Shown: piece by piece, positions 11,822 through 22,859 of the stretch
Numbering within the stretch: position 1 is the stretch's first letter
How the letters are laid out: each line of letters begins with the position of its first letter
Source of the DNA: Lunularia cruciata
Taxonomy: Eukaryota; Streptophyta; Marchantiopsida; Lunulariales; Lunulariaceae
DNA length: 64,000 nt
Reading direction: 5' to 3'
NCBI GenBank assembly: GCA_948567375.1
Contig: OX419761.1
Coordinates: forward strand, 23,376,501 to 23,440,500
Made by a program: the position numbers and the translations under genes
Notes under the pieces: model-generated
What the model was told of the DNA's origin: nothing
The model's input: the letters and a program-made list of their open reading frames with translations, nothing else
Databases searched by the model: none

Positions 11822-12924
11822 CTAGCGATCTTTGTTTTCCAAAGTGATTTCTACCTCCTCTTCTTCAATGTGCCTCTCCATGTTGTTCAAAGATCGCTTG
11901 TACGAAGGCCGAGGGCCTCTAGGGAAACGAGTGCGACAATTGGTAGATATGTGCCCAATATGGCCACAATTGTAACAACGATGTTGTTCTCCTTGAGTCC
12001 CTTCTCCTCGTGGGACTCCATCTCTTCGTTCTTCTACCCGTCCCCGCTCTCCTTGAAGCGGTCGTGCTCCTCGATCCCGGAATCGAAGGTTGCACAATTC
12101 CATTGGTACTGGTCCACCCATGTGTGGCATTTCTGCCCAATAATGTTGAGGTGGAATTGCTCCTTCACATCCACCTAATGCTCCTGCTATTCTTTGCACA
12201 CAAGCAATGGCTTCAAATATTGTGCAAGGATTTTGCACCATGACTTCTTGGCAAATCCGCTCTTTCAAACCTTGTTTGAAATTGTTGAGAGCCTTTGTTG
12301 GACTCATGTCGGTAATTGCAACTTGTAGATCCAAAAATGCCTCCACATACTCTTGTACGCTATTCTTCTATCTCAATCCCCATAGTCGGGTTTGAGCCAT
12401 TTGCACAGAATCCACCGATTGGAAATTCTTCAGTAGGCCTTCTTGCATTGTTGTCCATGTGACCTCCCTTCTCTCTGCCAGCATGGATCGTTCCCAAGCA
12501 TCATACCATGTGAGGACTTTATCGGTCAAGTACCTACATGCAAACACGCCTGCAACATGCTTTGTGATCTCTGTTGAGAACAATCGGAAATATCAATTCA
12601 TTCTTGAGATCCAATTTTCCACTACTCCCATCGTATGCTGCCCCTTGTAAGGCTCGATGTTGCAGGTCTTCTTCATCCGGAGTAGCAATGTGGCTTCATC
12701 GTTGATAGGGTTTGTAGGCACGGGTGCCTCTCCAAGTACTTTAGTCGCAGTACTGGGTTTTGAGATGGCTCTTCTTCTTGCATGGCTTGATCGTTCTTGA
12801 GGATCTGCACTTGACTTTGTAATGTCTCCATGGTCATCTTAATCTCTCGAAATTCATTCAACATCCCTTGCATTCCTTGCACCAGCTCTTGCAATTGCGG
12901 ATCCATGGTTCTTGCAACACTCAA
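11822..12924 (-). pseudogene. Gag of element B
   Basis: Gag starts near 12906 with MDPQLQELVQGMQGML, a heptad-like helical N-terminus. It continues through a capsid-like domain (TWYDAWERSML, then KNSVQEYVEAF) and ends with the zinc knuckle CYNCGHIGHISTNC at about 11936-11977. Basic and Arg/Gly-rich residues flank the knuckle, as expected for RNA packaging. Frameshifts separate the N-terminal, middle and C-terminal parts. Copy G keeps the same arrangement. Confidence 0.9.
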
Positions 12925-12939
12925 TTGCTAATATCTACT

Positions 12940-13143
12940 TCAATACAAAGTCAATATAATCACTCTAGAAGGCGCATAGACTATTGGAACTACCATTGGG
13001 ACCTTAGAAGCTATCACACGTTGATAATACTCCTCACCAAAATTCCTAACCACAAAATCTCTAAACATCACTTTCGATCTCACTACATAATGGATTTCTA
13101 CTTGAGTGTTGAAAGGGAGAGGATTTGGGACATTCATATCCAT
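12940..13143 (-). CDS. Short pre-gag ORF of element B, function unknown
   Basis: A 67-codon frame starts with MDMNVPNPLPF just before gag. The matching region of G (52254-52456) has the same frame with one internal stop. I recognise no domain. It may be a leader peptide, part of an older extended gag, or chance openness in the 5' leader. Substitutions between B and G do not look strongly biased to silent sites, so selection is not shown. Confidence 0.35.
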   Translation of the reverse strand: MDMNVPNPLPFNTQVEIHYVVRSKVMFRDFVVRNFGEEYYQRVIASKVPMVVPIVYAPSRVIILTLY

Positions 13144-13496
13144 ATTATCATAATAGAATGTAGATGGTCAAATCCCACTCTCTGTCATATATCACCACAG
13201 GTAGAATCACCGGGTTTGGTGAGTTCATCACTCTGTCCATGAATTCTACACCAAAGTAATAAACTAGCGATACCCTCATCTACTCACGCTGGATGTACAT
13301 AACCTTGATGTGGAATGGGTTTGAGAATGGAAAGCTAGTTGCGGGAAATTGTCTTCTCGATGCATCCATCCCATCTGCTCTCTATAGTCCTTCCTAAATC
13401 TAGCGATTACTCTATGTTCTCCACCTCAAATTACTCAGTTTTAGTAGTTCGTGCTATTCCAAGAGGAGTGATCCACTCTCTTAGACTAAAACACTT

Positions 13497-13508
13497 ACTC
13501 TGACACCA
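13497..13508 (-). promoter_or_regulatory. Primer binding site of element B
   Basis: On the - strand this reads TGGTGTCAGAGT, starting two bases inside the 5' LTR boundary. It is two bases different from the initiator-Met-tRNA primer site. Confidence 0.8.
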
Positions 13509-13509
13509 T

Positions 13510-14225
13510 TGTAATACTCCGAGGACAAGAGAAGAGAGAAAACACAGATTGCACACTCAACATCTATGCCCCAAAGGAGCACCTTCTCTTTATTATATAG
13601 ACAAAGGGGATCTCCTCCAAGGAAGCTCCACCATAGGATTAAGGACATAGATAGGTGACATGTCAGCAAGCTCCACCCTTGGATTACTTACTTGGATGGG
13701 TGACATGTCTGGTCTAGGTCCTATCTGGTTGGTCAAACAAGCTTTGACCGGAGGGAATATTTTAGGGAATCTTCCTATAGGAATCTCAGAATCACGCAAG
13801 GTACCATTGGAAGTCACGCGAGTAAGGCCAGCCTTTCCTCAATTTGGGAGGGAGGAATCTGCATATTTTTGAGGCCTAATTCATCCGTTTAGGCCTCCAA
13901 AATTGCCTTCAAAGATTTTGGGCATATTTCGGTTCCTAATCTATTAGTAGAAGTCCCCTTTTGGTGATACCTCTTTCTAATCTGTTTAGTCCATCATGTG
14001 TAACATCCTTCCAGATGTTACCAAACCAATTCTCACCTTTAAATCATATGTCTAGCTATTGGTTCTAAGGTTCTCAAGTCTATTTTGGTTTCTGCTTTAT
14101 TAGTAGAAGTACTCTTTTGGTGATACTTCTATCTTATCTATTTTGACCATCATGTATAACATCATTCTAGATGTTACCAAACCAAATTTCACATCTAGAT
14201 CATATGGCTAGCTCTTGGTATTACA
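13510..14225 (-). repeat. 5' LTR of element B
   Basis: This 716-bp LTR begins TGTAATACC and ends GTATTACA on the - strand, and it matches 7646-8381. It is about 20 bp shorter through small indels. The - strand TATATAATAAAG box is near 13593. Confidence 0.93.
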
Positions 14226-14399
14226 AAGTACTACCCAAGCATCATTTTACACAATTCATCACCTTGCACTTTGGACAAGATTTTTTGCATATGATCACCA
14301 TATCTGAGGAACCCTTGGTGCTTCAGATTGTAACTTATGGAGAACAATGGACGTGCTATTTCTATGTGTTAATAAATTAGATAGATTGGGAGTGGTGTG

Positions 14400-15300
14400 A
14401 TAGAGTAGCAACCATAACGGCAATACCCGATGTTATCCTTGGTATATAGCAACAAATCGAGCACCTTACTCAATTGTTGGATGAACAATATCTTTGATGA
14501 CAAGAGCAGGTGGAGAGAGTACCAATTTGAGAAGGAGAAGATCAGATCAGATTCTCTAAACCTAAGGAATTTGAAGGCAAGAATCTTCTAGGTGTAGTGG
14601 AGAATTTTGTGTTTGATTGTGAATGTTATTTTGAAGCTACCAATCTACAAGACAAGCAAAAATAGATTCTCTTGGCTTCTAGCCAATTGGATGGAGTAGC
14701 AAAGCTATGGTGGAGATTCTGAGTGGAACGAGAGTGCAATAATTAGTTGGTTCCAAGCTATAAATGCCACACAAGCTGCACGGGATAAGTTGGCAGAGTT
14801 GAAACAGAATGGCTCTATAAGTAGTTACATCACGCATTTCCAAAACACCATCATGCAAATTCAAGATATATTGGAGGCTGAAGCTCTGGATTGATTTGTG
14901 AGGGGCTTGAAGGTGAGAACTAAATAAGAGGTAACCATGCAAGAGCCACAACACTTGGAGAAAGCCATGCGGTTGGCCGAATGTTTTGATTCCTTGGTGG
15001 CAACAACTTGATCTTGACCTTGACCTCCACAGAGCCTACCAATATACTAAAAACAAGTGGAAGAGCCAACACCAATGAAGATTGATGCCATTCAACAAAG
15101 ACCACTTGGCACGGCAGATAGAGAGAAATTGCAACCAGATGGTGGTTGTTTTTATTTCACCAATTGGAGCATTGCATTGTTGAATTTTCACTCAAGAATG
15201 GACGACCTCAACAAGTTGCCTAGGTGGAGGTTGTGGAGCGAAATGATCAAGGAAACAAGGAATCCCAATAGGAGATTTTGAGCTACCTATTGGGAGCTTG
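14400..15300 (+). pseudogene. Gag of element A
   Basis: Translation shows a retrotransposon gag domain broken by many stops. EFEGKNLLGVVENFVFDCE is followed by the YFEATNLQDKQ and QLDGVAKLWW blocks. A ragged frame later gives the SSYITHFQNTIMQIQDI segment. A decayed zinc knuckle (CFYFTNWSIALLNF, two Cys and the His lost) lies at about 15147-15190. The same gag core occurs in element C near 26450-26580. Confidence 0.85.
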
Positions 15301-15305
15301 ATTAG

Positions 15306-16061
15306 TGGAATACCAAGAGCTAGCCATATGATCTAGATGTGAAATTTGGTTTGGTAACTTCTGGAATGATGTTATACATGATGGTAAAAATAGATCAGAT
15401 AGAAGTATCACCAAAAGGGTAATTCTACTAATAGGGCAAAAAACCAAAATAGATTTGAAAACTTTAGAACCAATAGCTAGACATATGATTTGAAGTTGAG
15501 AATTGGGTTGGTAACATCTGAAAGGATGTTACACAGGATGGACTGAATAGATCAAAAAGAGGTATCACCAAAAGGAGACTTCTACTAATAGAGCTGGAAT
15601 CAAAATATGCTTGAAATCTTTGAGGCAATTTCGGAGGCCTAAACGGATGAATTAGGCCTTGAAAATGTGCAGATTCCCCCCCCAAATGGAAGAACGGCTG
15701 GAATTCCCTCCTCCCTGATTTGTCTCGTGAAGAGCTTTCCAACGGTACCTCACCCACGTGATTCTGAGATTCCTACCGGAAGATTCTCTAAAAGATTCCC
15801 TCCGCTCAAAGCTTGTTTGACCAACCAGATAAGACCAGGACCAACATGTCACCCATCCAAGTAAGTAATCCAAGGGTGGAGCTTGCTGACATGTCACCTA
15901 TCTATGTACCTAATCATATGGTGGAACTTCATTGGAGGAGATCCGCTTTACTTATATAATAGAGCCAAAGGTGCTCCTTTGGGGCTTCGGAGTTTGAGTG
16001 TGAAAGTGTGTGTTTCTCATGGTGTGTTTCTCTTCAGATCTCCTTTCCTCGGAGTATTACA
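15306..16061 (+). mobile_element. Solo LTR of the B family inside element A
   Basis: A 756-bp copy of the B-family LTR in + orientation starts TGGAATACC (TGTAATACC in other copies) and ends GGAGTATTACA. A perfect 5-bp TSD ATTAG flanks it at 15301-15305 and 16062-16066. No internal sequence remains, so it arose by LTR-LTR recombination. It sits between gag and protease of A. Confidence 0.95.
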
Positions 16062-16066
16062 ATTAG

Positions 16067-16450
16067 TTCCAATTGGATTGAAGGCTTGACTATGCAAGTT
16101 TGCTTCACTTGCAAGGTATGATATCTAATCGGGGTTGTAAGATTTTGGTTGATTCTGGAAATTCAAAGATTTGCATGTCTATGCAAGTATCAAAGGAATT
16201 GGGTATTCCTATCAAGCCAGTGATTGGAAGTAGTTTGATGATGACGGATGGTAGAAAGGGTTCTGCATTCTGCACCTTGGATCATGTTACCTTCAAGATT
16301 GGGAAGGAGTATTTGGAGTGTATGAGGTTTGTAGTGGCACCTCTACACTATGATATTATTCTGGGTCCACCTTGGCTTGAACATCATAAGGTTCAATTTG
16401 ATTGGACCCGACGCCAAATTCAAGTACAACACCAAGGTAGGAATTTCTGA
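16067..16450 (+). pseudogene. Retropepsin-like protease of element A
   Basis: The open stretch 16100-16450 contains KILVDSGNSKICMSM, the D-S-G active site of a retroviral-type aspartic protease, with Asn where Ala or Thr is usual. The conserved end block YDIILGPPWLEHH follows. It follows the solo LTR directly. The same segment, more decayed, is at about 25750-25790 in C. Confidence 0.88.
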
Positions 16451-16496
16451 TTAGGTTGTCTAGCACCTCTGAGTAAGACATCTAAGAATAGTCAGC

Positions 16497-16676
16497 CCCA
16501 AGATGGGAAGTTTGTCAAGAAGGTAGCCATAGAGCAAACTTGGAAGGGAGATGAGTCCCAAGATGGGAAGTTTGCCAAGAAGGCAACCAGGGAGCAAGCT
16601 TGGAAGAGAGATGAGTCCCTAGAAGGGAAGTTTGTTAGTAAAGCAACCATAGAGCAAGCTTTGGAGGAAGATAAAT
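16497..16676 (+). repeat. Three tandem 60-bp units between protease and RT of A
   Basis: Three consecutive units of exactly 60 bp encode a 20-residue repeat with the core DGKFVKKVAIEQ (variants DGKFAKKATREQ and EGKFVSKATIEQ). The period is a multiple of three, so the reading frame is kept. It is a charged linker expansion in the polyprotein. Confidence 0.9.
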
Positions 16677-16779
16677 CTGTATTTGTGGTGTGCACAAGAA
16701 CAATCTACGAAGGTGTTTACGGATAATCTGCTAAACCCTATGATCGAGGTATGCCCTTCAAGATCAAGTTATTGCCAAG

Positions 16780-17300
16780 GAGTACACCAATGAGTAGACC
16801 GATCTATCACTCTCACTAAAGGAGTTGGAGGAGTTGTAAACAACACTTACAGAGTTGTTGGAGAAGGACTTTATACAACATAGTACCTCTCATTGTGGAG
16901 CACTAGTACTATTTGTTCCAAAGAAGGATGGAGGACTTTGTTTCTGTATTGATTATCATGGGCTCAATAAGCAAACCGTGAAGAATGCATATCCCTTGCC
17001 TTGTATCAATGACTTGCTTGATCAACTAAGTGGAGCATGCTACTTTTCCAAGTTGGATCTTCATAGCGGCTATTGGCAAATTCCTATTGATAGAGAGGAT
17101 GTGCAAAAGACTACCTTTTGCACAAGGTATGGGCATTTTGAGTGGAGAGTTCTACCTTTTGGACTCACTAATGCTCCAACAATCTTCATGGATTAGATGC
17201 ATCAAGTGTTGGATGGACTATTGGATCAGTCCATGGTTGTGTTCTTGGATGATATCTTAATCTATAGCAAGACAGAGGCAAAACACATGAATCATGTGTG
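16780..17300 (+). pseudogene. Reverse transcriptase of element A
   Basis: The palm domain is clear: [20 protein letters not shown], then the [27 protein letters not shown] and [13 protein letters not shown] blocks. The catalytic FLDDILIYS is at 17242-17268. Stops and frameshifts interrupt the N-terminal part and the region after the catalytic motif. Confidence 0.93.
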
Positions 17301-17339
17301 AGAAGTTCTAAGATGATTACAAAAATGGAAATTTTATTG

Positions 17340-17960
17340 CAAGAAGTTGAAGTGTGCCTTTTGGCAGAAGGAAGTTATCTTCTTGAGTCATAAGATCTCA
17401 TCAGAGGGGATCAAGATGGAAGAAGAGAAGATCAAGGCCATTATTGATTGGCCTACCCTAAAAGATGCTACAAAAGTATGGGCATTCAATGGATTGGCCA
17501 GTTTTTACCGACGGTTCATCCACTATTATGCTCATGTGGGTGCACCATTGACTGACCTCTTAGGAAAGAACTCGAGCTTCCTGTGGACCACCAAGCATGA
17601 AGAAGCATTCTAGAAGTTAAAGCATATGGTGTCTTCAAGACCCATTCTTCAACCATATGATCCTCAACTACCTTGTGTGGTTGATTTTGATGCTTCTAAC
17701 TTTGCAATTGGAGTTGTGTTGCAACAAGAGTTCCTTGATGGACTACATCCCATTGCCTTTGTATCTCGCCAACTAAATACAACTAAAGAAATTACTCTGC
17801 TTGAGACCGGGAACAACTTGCAATGGTATATGCCACCAAGGTGTGGAGGCATTATCTCTTAGGGAAACAAATGATCATGCAAACTGATCACAAGGCATTG
17901 TTGCAGACCCTACACTTGGAGCACATGAAGAGTTGACATCATCCATGGGAAGAGCAACTC
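17340..17960 (+). pseudogene. RT thumb and RNase H of element A
   Basis: The thumb (KCAFWQKEVIFLSHKIS, then GLASFYRRFIHYYAHV) is followed by RNase H. The first catalytic Asp is kept in DFDASNFAIGVVLQQ (about 17680-17724). The E-containing motif is decayed, and TDHKALLQTL follows in another frame near 17884. A stop near 17611 and frameshifts break the domain. Confidence 0.88.
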
Positions 17961-17963
17961 CAA

Positions 17964-19180
17964 TTGTTTGACATTGAACTTGAGTACAAACTAGGTCGGT
18001 TCCATGTCATCCCTGATGCTCTATCACAACGACCTGATTTGAAGGCTCTTCTTCTCATCACGGTGGCAATTACACGGTGTCAATTGACCCCAAGGTCCAT
18101 ACCGAGCTTTGAACAACTCTACAACAAGATCCCTTCTTCCAAATGGTACAAAGGTTGTTTGACATCATGCGACAAGGAGTACAACACCTTCTCTTTCAAG
18201 GAAGGCCTTCTATTCCATGTGGACCAGATATATGTTCTAGCCAAAGGTGATCTTTGACTTGTTCAAGAAGCCCATGATTTACCAATAGCTGGTCACATGG
18301 GAGTGGACAAGACCTTGGGTACACTCCAATGCCAATGGTGGTGGCCCAACATGACACAAGATGTTCAGGACTTTTTCCGATTGTGTGAGAGTTGTCAACG
18401 TAACAAGGCCAGTAACCAGAAGCCAAGTGGAATCCTTCAGCCACTTCCCATTCCAACTACTCATTGGAACATGTGAGCTTAGATCTCATCACCTCCTTAC
18501 CCAAGACCCAACAAGGTCACACAACAATTGTGGTATTTGTGGATAAGCTTAGTAAGCAAATCCATTTGGCACCAATGGTTGATATTGTGGATGCTCCAAC
18601 CTTGGCACAACTCTACTTTGATAATGTCTTCAAACATCATGGGATGCTATGTGTACTCATCTCCAACCGTGATCCTTGCTTCACTAGAAAGTTTCGGCAA
18701 GCACTCTTCTAGCTACTTGGCACCAAGCTTGCTTTGTCCACAAACTATCATCCTCAACCTGATGGACAAATTGAACATGAAAATTTCAACTTGGAAGATA
18801 TGCTTCATGCCTTTGTCAACATTCACCATACCAATTGAGATCAATGTCTTGCAGCTGCAGAGTTTGCATACAATAATTCTAAACAGGGAAGCACTGAATT
18901 CTCTCCTTTCTTTCTCAATTTTGGCCAAGATCCGCTTGTCCTAGATTCTCTTCTTGCTCCTCCTCCATCTCAAGTCCCCCATACTTCAACCTTCTTGACC
19001 ACCATCTCCAAATCTCTCAATCAAGCCAAATCTCACCTCCTTGTTGCTCAGAATCATCAAAAACAATATGCGGACCATCATTGTCGTGATCTCACCTTTG
19101 AAGTTGGTGATAAAGTTATGTTATCCTTTAGTAATCTACCTCTCCCACTTGATACGTAAGTTAGTAAACTTGCCCCTAAT
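17964..19180 (+). pseudogene. Integrase of element A
   Basis: The linker FDIELEYKLGRFHVIPDALS leads to the HHCC finger (GHMGVDKTLGTLQCQW to CESCQRN, 18285-18400). The core keeps an Asp in DLITSLP, an Asp in ISNRDPCF and the Glu in HPQPDGQIEHEN (about 18746-18784). The C-terminal FEVGDKVMLSFSNL and WIGPFDVTQI blocks are present. Several stops and frame changes make it non-functional. Confidence 0.92.
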
Positions 19181-19237
19181 TGGATAGGACCTTTTGATGT
19201 CACCCAAATTGTTTCTCTTGTTGCTTATCTACTTGCT

Positions 19238-19573
19238 TTGCCTTCTCATATGCGCATCCATCCTGTCCTTCATATTTCCAAGTTGAAACCCTTTGTTCAT
19301 AATCCCTCTTCTTTCTCCTCTCGAGTCCAACCTCCTCCTCCTCCAATCTCTATCAATGATCATGAGGAGTACAAAGTTGATCATATCCTTGCACGTCGGC
19401 ACATCCAACAAAAACGTCACCAACATATGGAGTACAAGGTCCTTTGGAAAGGGTATCCCCTTCATGATGCCACATGGGAACCTCTTTCTCACCTCCAAAA
19501 TGCACAAATAGCCATCCAGGAGTTTGAAGCTTCAATGGCGACAAGGACATCACCAACTAGCAGTGGGAGAATA
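19238..19573 (+). pseudogene. Integrase tail and chromodomain of element A
   Basis: An open frame gives the MRIHPVLHISKLKPFV integrase tail, a Pro-rich spacer and a chromodomain at about 19364-19523 (EYKVDHIL, then EYKVLWKGYPLHDATWEPL). The frame runs on a little way into the 3' LTR. The same tail, including residues after the chromodomain, is found in C (22573-22701), which shows that A and C belong to one family. Confidence 0.92.
19562..19573 (+). promoter_or_regulatory. Polypurine tract of element A
   Basis: AGTGGGAGAATA lies immediately before the 3' LTR. Element C has AGTGGAGGAATA at the same place on its strand. Confidence 0.75.
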
Positions 19574-19984
19574 TGTAACAATATGGAGTTTAGCGACGTA
19601 GCTAGTAAGGCTAACAAAGTAGGGAATAAGCCAAATTAGCCTAGAATATTCCAAAAGCACCTAGGAAGCTTCTTGGGAAGCTTCTTGACTAGTTAACTTG
19701 CACCCCAAGTAGGTAGCTTCTAGGAGCTTCTAACTAGCTTAGCTTGCATGCCAAGTAGGCGGCTTCTAGAAGGAAGCTTCTTGAGATGCTTCCTAGTTAA
19801 CTTGGCTTGCACTCTAAGAAAGAGGCTCAAGGAAGCTTCTTGAGAAGCTTCTCAAGGGCCTTGTATGCTACCTAAAAATACCAAAACCAAAGCTCATGCT
19901 AGGCATTTGGAGTTTTCACTCATTCAAGTGTCCCAATGTGAGTTTCCATTCTCCTATTTCTCTCCTCGGATTCGGTCTTTTACA
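19574..19984 (+). repeat. 3' LTR of element A
   Basis: This 411-bp LTR begins TGTAACAATATGG and ends TTTTACA, followed by the TSD copy TCATC. It is very similar to 7148-7557. Confidence 0.95.
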
Positions 19985-19989
19985 TCATC

Positions 19990-22167
19990 TTTGGATATGT
20001 GTTCATGCAAAAATTCTTGATCTCCAATTATTGATATAATGGTTTTACAAAGGATAGATGACTTGGTCAATATGAAAAAAAAGCCTATATATTGATATTG
20101 GTATAGTCAATTTACACGGTAGATGACATACTGTATCATTTTCTTATTTATTTAATTGAAATATATTTGGATAAAAATATCTATCTAAATAGTAGCAGGT
20201 TATTGATTCTTGTGTCTCCTTGATTCTCCTTCTTGAGTATCCGTATAACACTAAAAAACTTGACAAACCTTAAATAACTATAGAAGGATGATCAATAGTG
20301 GTAAATATTATTTTTATCATAAATTTTTCTTCCAAAAGTCCTCTAAGACCACCTATCAAACTAAAATTATCATAAGCTTTAGTGCCTTGAGGTGATTTTG
20401 TTGTGCTTGCATATAAATATCAAAGCTCTTTAAAGGAATTTTTTTTCAAGTCTTCCAACATAATCACTACCTATTCTTGTTCAAGCTAAGATCTAGAAGG
20501 TGCTAAGGGTGTGTACCACTCCAGGGCCCTCTAAGAAAGTTAGGTGTCTCAATGTCAATTAGGAAGCTATATTGAATAAAGATAACCTAATCATTTTACC
20601 ACAACATTTCAGCCTTAAAAAGTGCAAAGCACAAATACCAGTCTCCTTCTTAATGGTTTTAAAGCTTTATTGAGATCAACAATTAACTTGATTCCTCCAA
20701 TAACCAAAATCCTTTTCTTTTTATTACAATGATAGTTGAATTTCAATGGCAAATTTTGAGAACTCAAGATATTCTTTGTATTTATTAGCATAAAAAGAAA
20801 CTCAAAGAATAACTTTGTAAGTTTATATGAGGTCTAAAACCATTCAAGATGGGATGCAATATCAATCAAAGGGTGGATTGGTTTGAGATGTTCATCTAAA
20901 AAGCTTTTAATAGATAAATTGGTTTGGCATGATCAAATGGCTCAAAAATAGATAAAATAGCTTAATAAAATAAATATGGATTTATAGATATATACATAAA
21001 ATTTTAAGCTTTATCATGGTTATGGTTATCAATTATAAAACAAAATATATCTTTTGAAAAACTTTTTAACCATGAGTACAATTAAGCAAAAAAATTCTAT
21101 TTGTTGTTCACACTAATAATATTATCCACATGAAGATAAATAACAAGAGGAAGTGGCCAAATATACTCAAGTAAGATGCAGTTGCAAACTATTAATTTGA
21201 GACTGGAATCATGTTTTAAGCTTTTGTAGGTGAAAAGGAGGTATAAATTTTATTATCAATGAGTTTTGATTTATTTGACTTCAACAATGTGTCTTCAAAC
21301 TAATTTATTTGTGAAAAATAAAGGTTCTTGACAAAATATAGGAGTTCAGTTTTCTTCTTCCTTATTTTATCAATGATAAAAAAAGCATTCTTCAAGCTTT
21401 TTCTAATGTGCTATCTCTTTCGTTCACTTGCTAGTTATGTTGTTTGGAGCTTAAGAGCCCCAATGTATTAAGGTGAGGAAACAAAAGGATGTTAGTAAGA
21501 GTAAAATGTGTAAACTCTTCTAACCCAAATCTTCAATGAGCAAAGCAAGTTGAGGTGCCTAAGTTCAAGTGGTCCCTCTTATGTTACACATTTTCTCTTT
21601 TACCTTATTCTTTTGAATATAGAGAAATGTTAAGCTCAAACTTGATGATCTTATGGATCCATTACAAAAAGAATTAAAGATCCATAACAAAATTTTGACA
21701 AATACAAATGAACTAACTAGGGAAATTTTTATAGAAGTTCTACATTTTGCTTTTATTTTTGAAAGTGATAAAATAATTATAATATATTATATAGGAATAT
21801 ACCATATAATTATTGCTAACTAGATACAATAAATTTCTGATTATATATAATATAAAGGATTACAAACTATCTTCTAATCACTAATAAAAAATAATTGGCT
21901 ATCTTTTGACAATCAGTCAACTTCAAGTTTTTTTATTACTTTAGAACTAAAGAGTATTTGAGGGTTGGCAAGGCTAAATTATGGTTAGTGAGGCTAATTG
22001 AGGCTTAACAAGCCTTGTTAACTATCAAGAAAGTCTTTAAAGCCAAATTGAGGTTACATTTCTGATATTAATATGCTTATTAGTGGAGCTGTTATTTAAG
22101 CATTTAAGATAAAAATATACATATTTTTATAAATCTTATTAAAAGTGCTTTACTTAGGTTACTTTAC
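19990..22167. other. AT-rich spacer with no clear feature
   Basis: The region is AT-rich and broken by stops in all frames. On the - strand near 21090-21160 the translation LVIYLHVDNIISVNN loosely recalls the catalytic block of a Ty1/copia RT. Neighbouring motifs could not be found, so I do not call an element. Confidence 0.4.
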
Positions 22168-22572
22168 TTTAAAAGAAAAATGAGAGAAATAGGAGAATGG
22201 AAGATCAGAATGGAAAGTCACATTGAAACTCTTAATTGAGAGAAACTACAAATGGTATTTGTAGGCCTTTTAGGTACAAGGTTCTCAAGAATTTTCCAAG
22301 GAAGGTTCCTTCATGAAGCCTACTTTCTTGGAGTGCAAGTTAAGATAGCCATTTACTTGTCGTGTAAGCTAAGCTAGCCATCAACTTGGCATACAAGTTA
22401 CTCATTCCTTGGAAGGTTCTTAGAAGCTTCTCACTTGAAGCTTCCTGGATGCTCCTAAAACATTCTTAGCATCCTTAGGTCATGCTAATTCTACCTCCTT
22501 TTTGCTATGTCTAGCTGATTCGACTAACTCTTTAGCTTCTATAAAATCTTTTGCTAACTCCATATTATTACA
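22168..22572 (-). repeat. 3' LTR of element C
   Basis: This 405-bp LTR starts TGTAATAATATGGAGTTAGC on the - strand, close to the A LTR start. It is repeated in part at 27685-27944. Confidence 0.85.
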
Positions 22573-22760
22573 TATTCCTCCACTACTAGTTGATGATGTC
22601 CTTGTTGCCACAAACTCTTTGAATTTTTGGATAGCCGCTTGTGCATTTTGGAGATGAGAATGAGACTCCCATGTGGCATCATGAAGAGGATATCTTTTCA
22701 AAAGGATATTGTATTTAGTGTGTCTTTGGCGGCCATATTGGATGTCATGACGTGCAAGAA
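22573..22760 (-). pseudogene. Chromodomain tail of element C
   Basis: The - strand gives KRYPLHDATWESHSHLQNAQ followed by a tail nearly the same as the end of A. Upstream of this block the frame is lost. The purine tract AGTGGAGGAATA precedes the LTR. Confidence 0.8.
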
Positions 22761-22859
22761 TAAGATCAACTTTGTATTCTTTGTGATCATAAACAAATAT
22801 TGGAGGAGAAAGAGGTTAGATATATGTATAAAAGGAAATTGGGTTAAAAGATAATGGTT

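Larger units (their letters stand above)
7646..14225 (-). mobile_element. Element B: Ty3/gypsy chromovirus nested in A
   Basis: This 6.58-kb element reads on the - strand. LTRs at 7646-8381 (3') and 13510-14225 (5') end in TG/CA, and the 5-bp TSD AAGTA is perfect at 7641-7645 and 14226-14230. It inserted just downstream of the PBS of A. The order is short pre-gag ORF, gag, protease, RT, RNase H, integrase, chromodomain. The pol region from 11753 to 8517 stays in one reading frame, broken by at least six in-frame stops, so it decayed mainly by point mutation. Related LTRs occur at 15306, 26747, 51177 and 61336. Confidence 0.95.
7148..19984 (+). mobile_element. Element A: Ty3/gypsy chromovirus, full length, with nested insertions
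   Basis: Two roughly 410-bp LTRs flank PBS, gag, protease, RT, RNase H, integrase and chromodomain in + orientation. The 5-bp target duplication TCATC is perfect (7143-7147 and 19985-19989). The left LTR begins CG where the right begins TG. Removing element B with its TSD copy and the solo LTR at 15306-16061 leaves about 5.5 kb, a usual length for a plant chromovirus. Many stops and frameshifts make it inactive. Element C is a relative, judged by LTR, protease, gag core and chromodomain similarity. Confidence 0.95.

Noticed and set aside
11870-12243. + strand frames of 77-102 codons
   Set aside because: These are shadows of element B gag on the other strand.
16100-16450. A host aspartic protease gene
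   Set aside because: Order with gag, RT and integrase on the same strand and the ILGPPWL end block show it is retroelement protease.
21090-21160. Possible Ty1/copia RT block LVIYLHVDNIISVNN on the - strand
   Set aside because: Only one weak motif and no supporting blocks around it.
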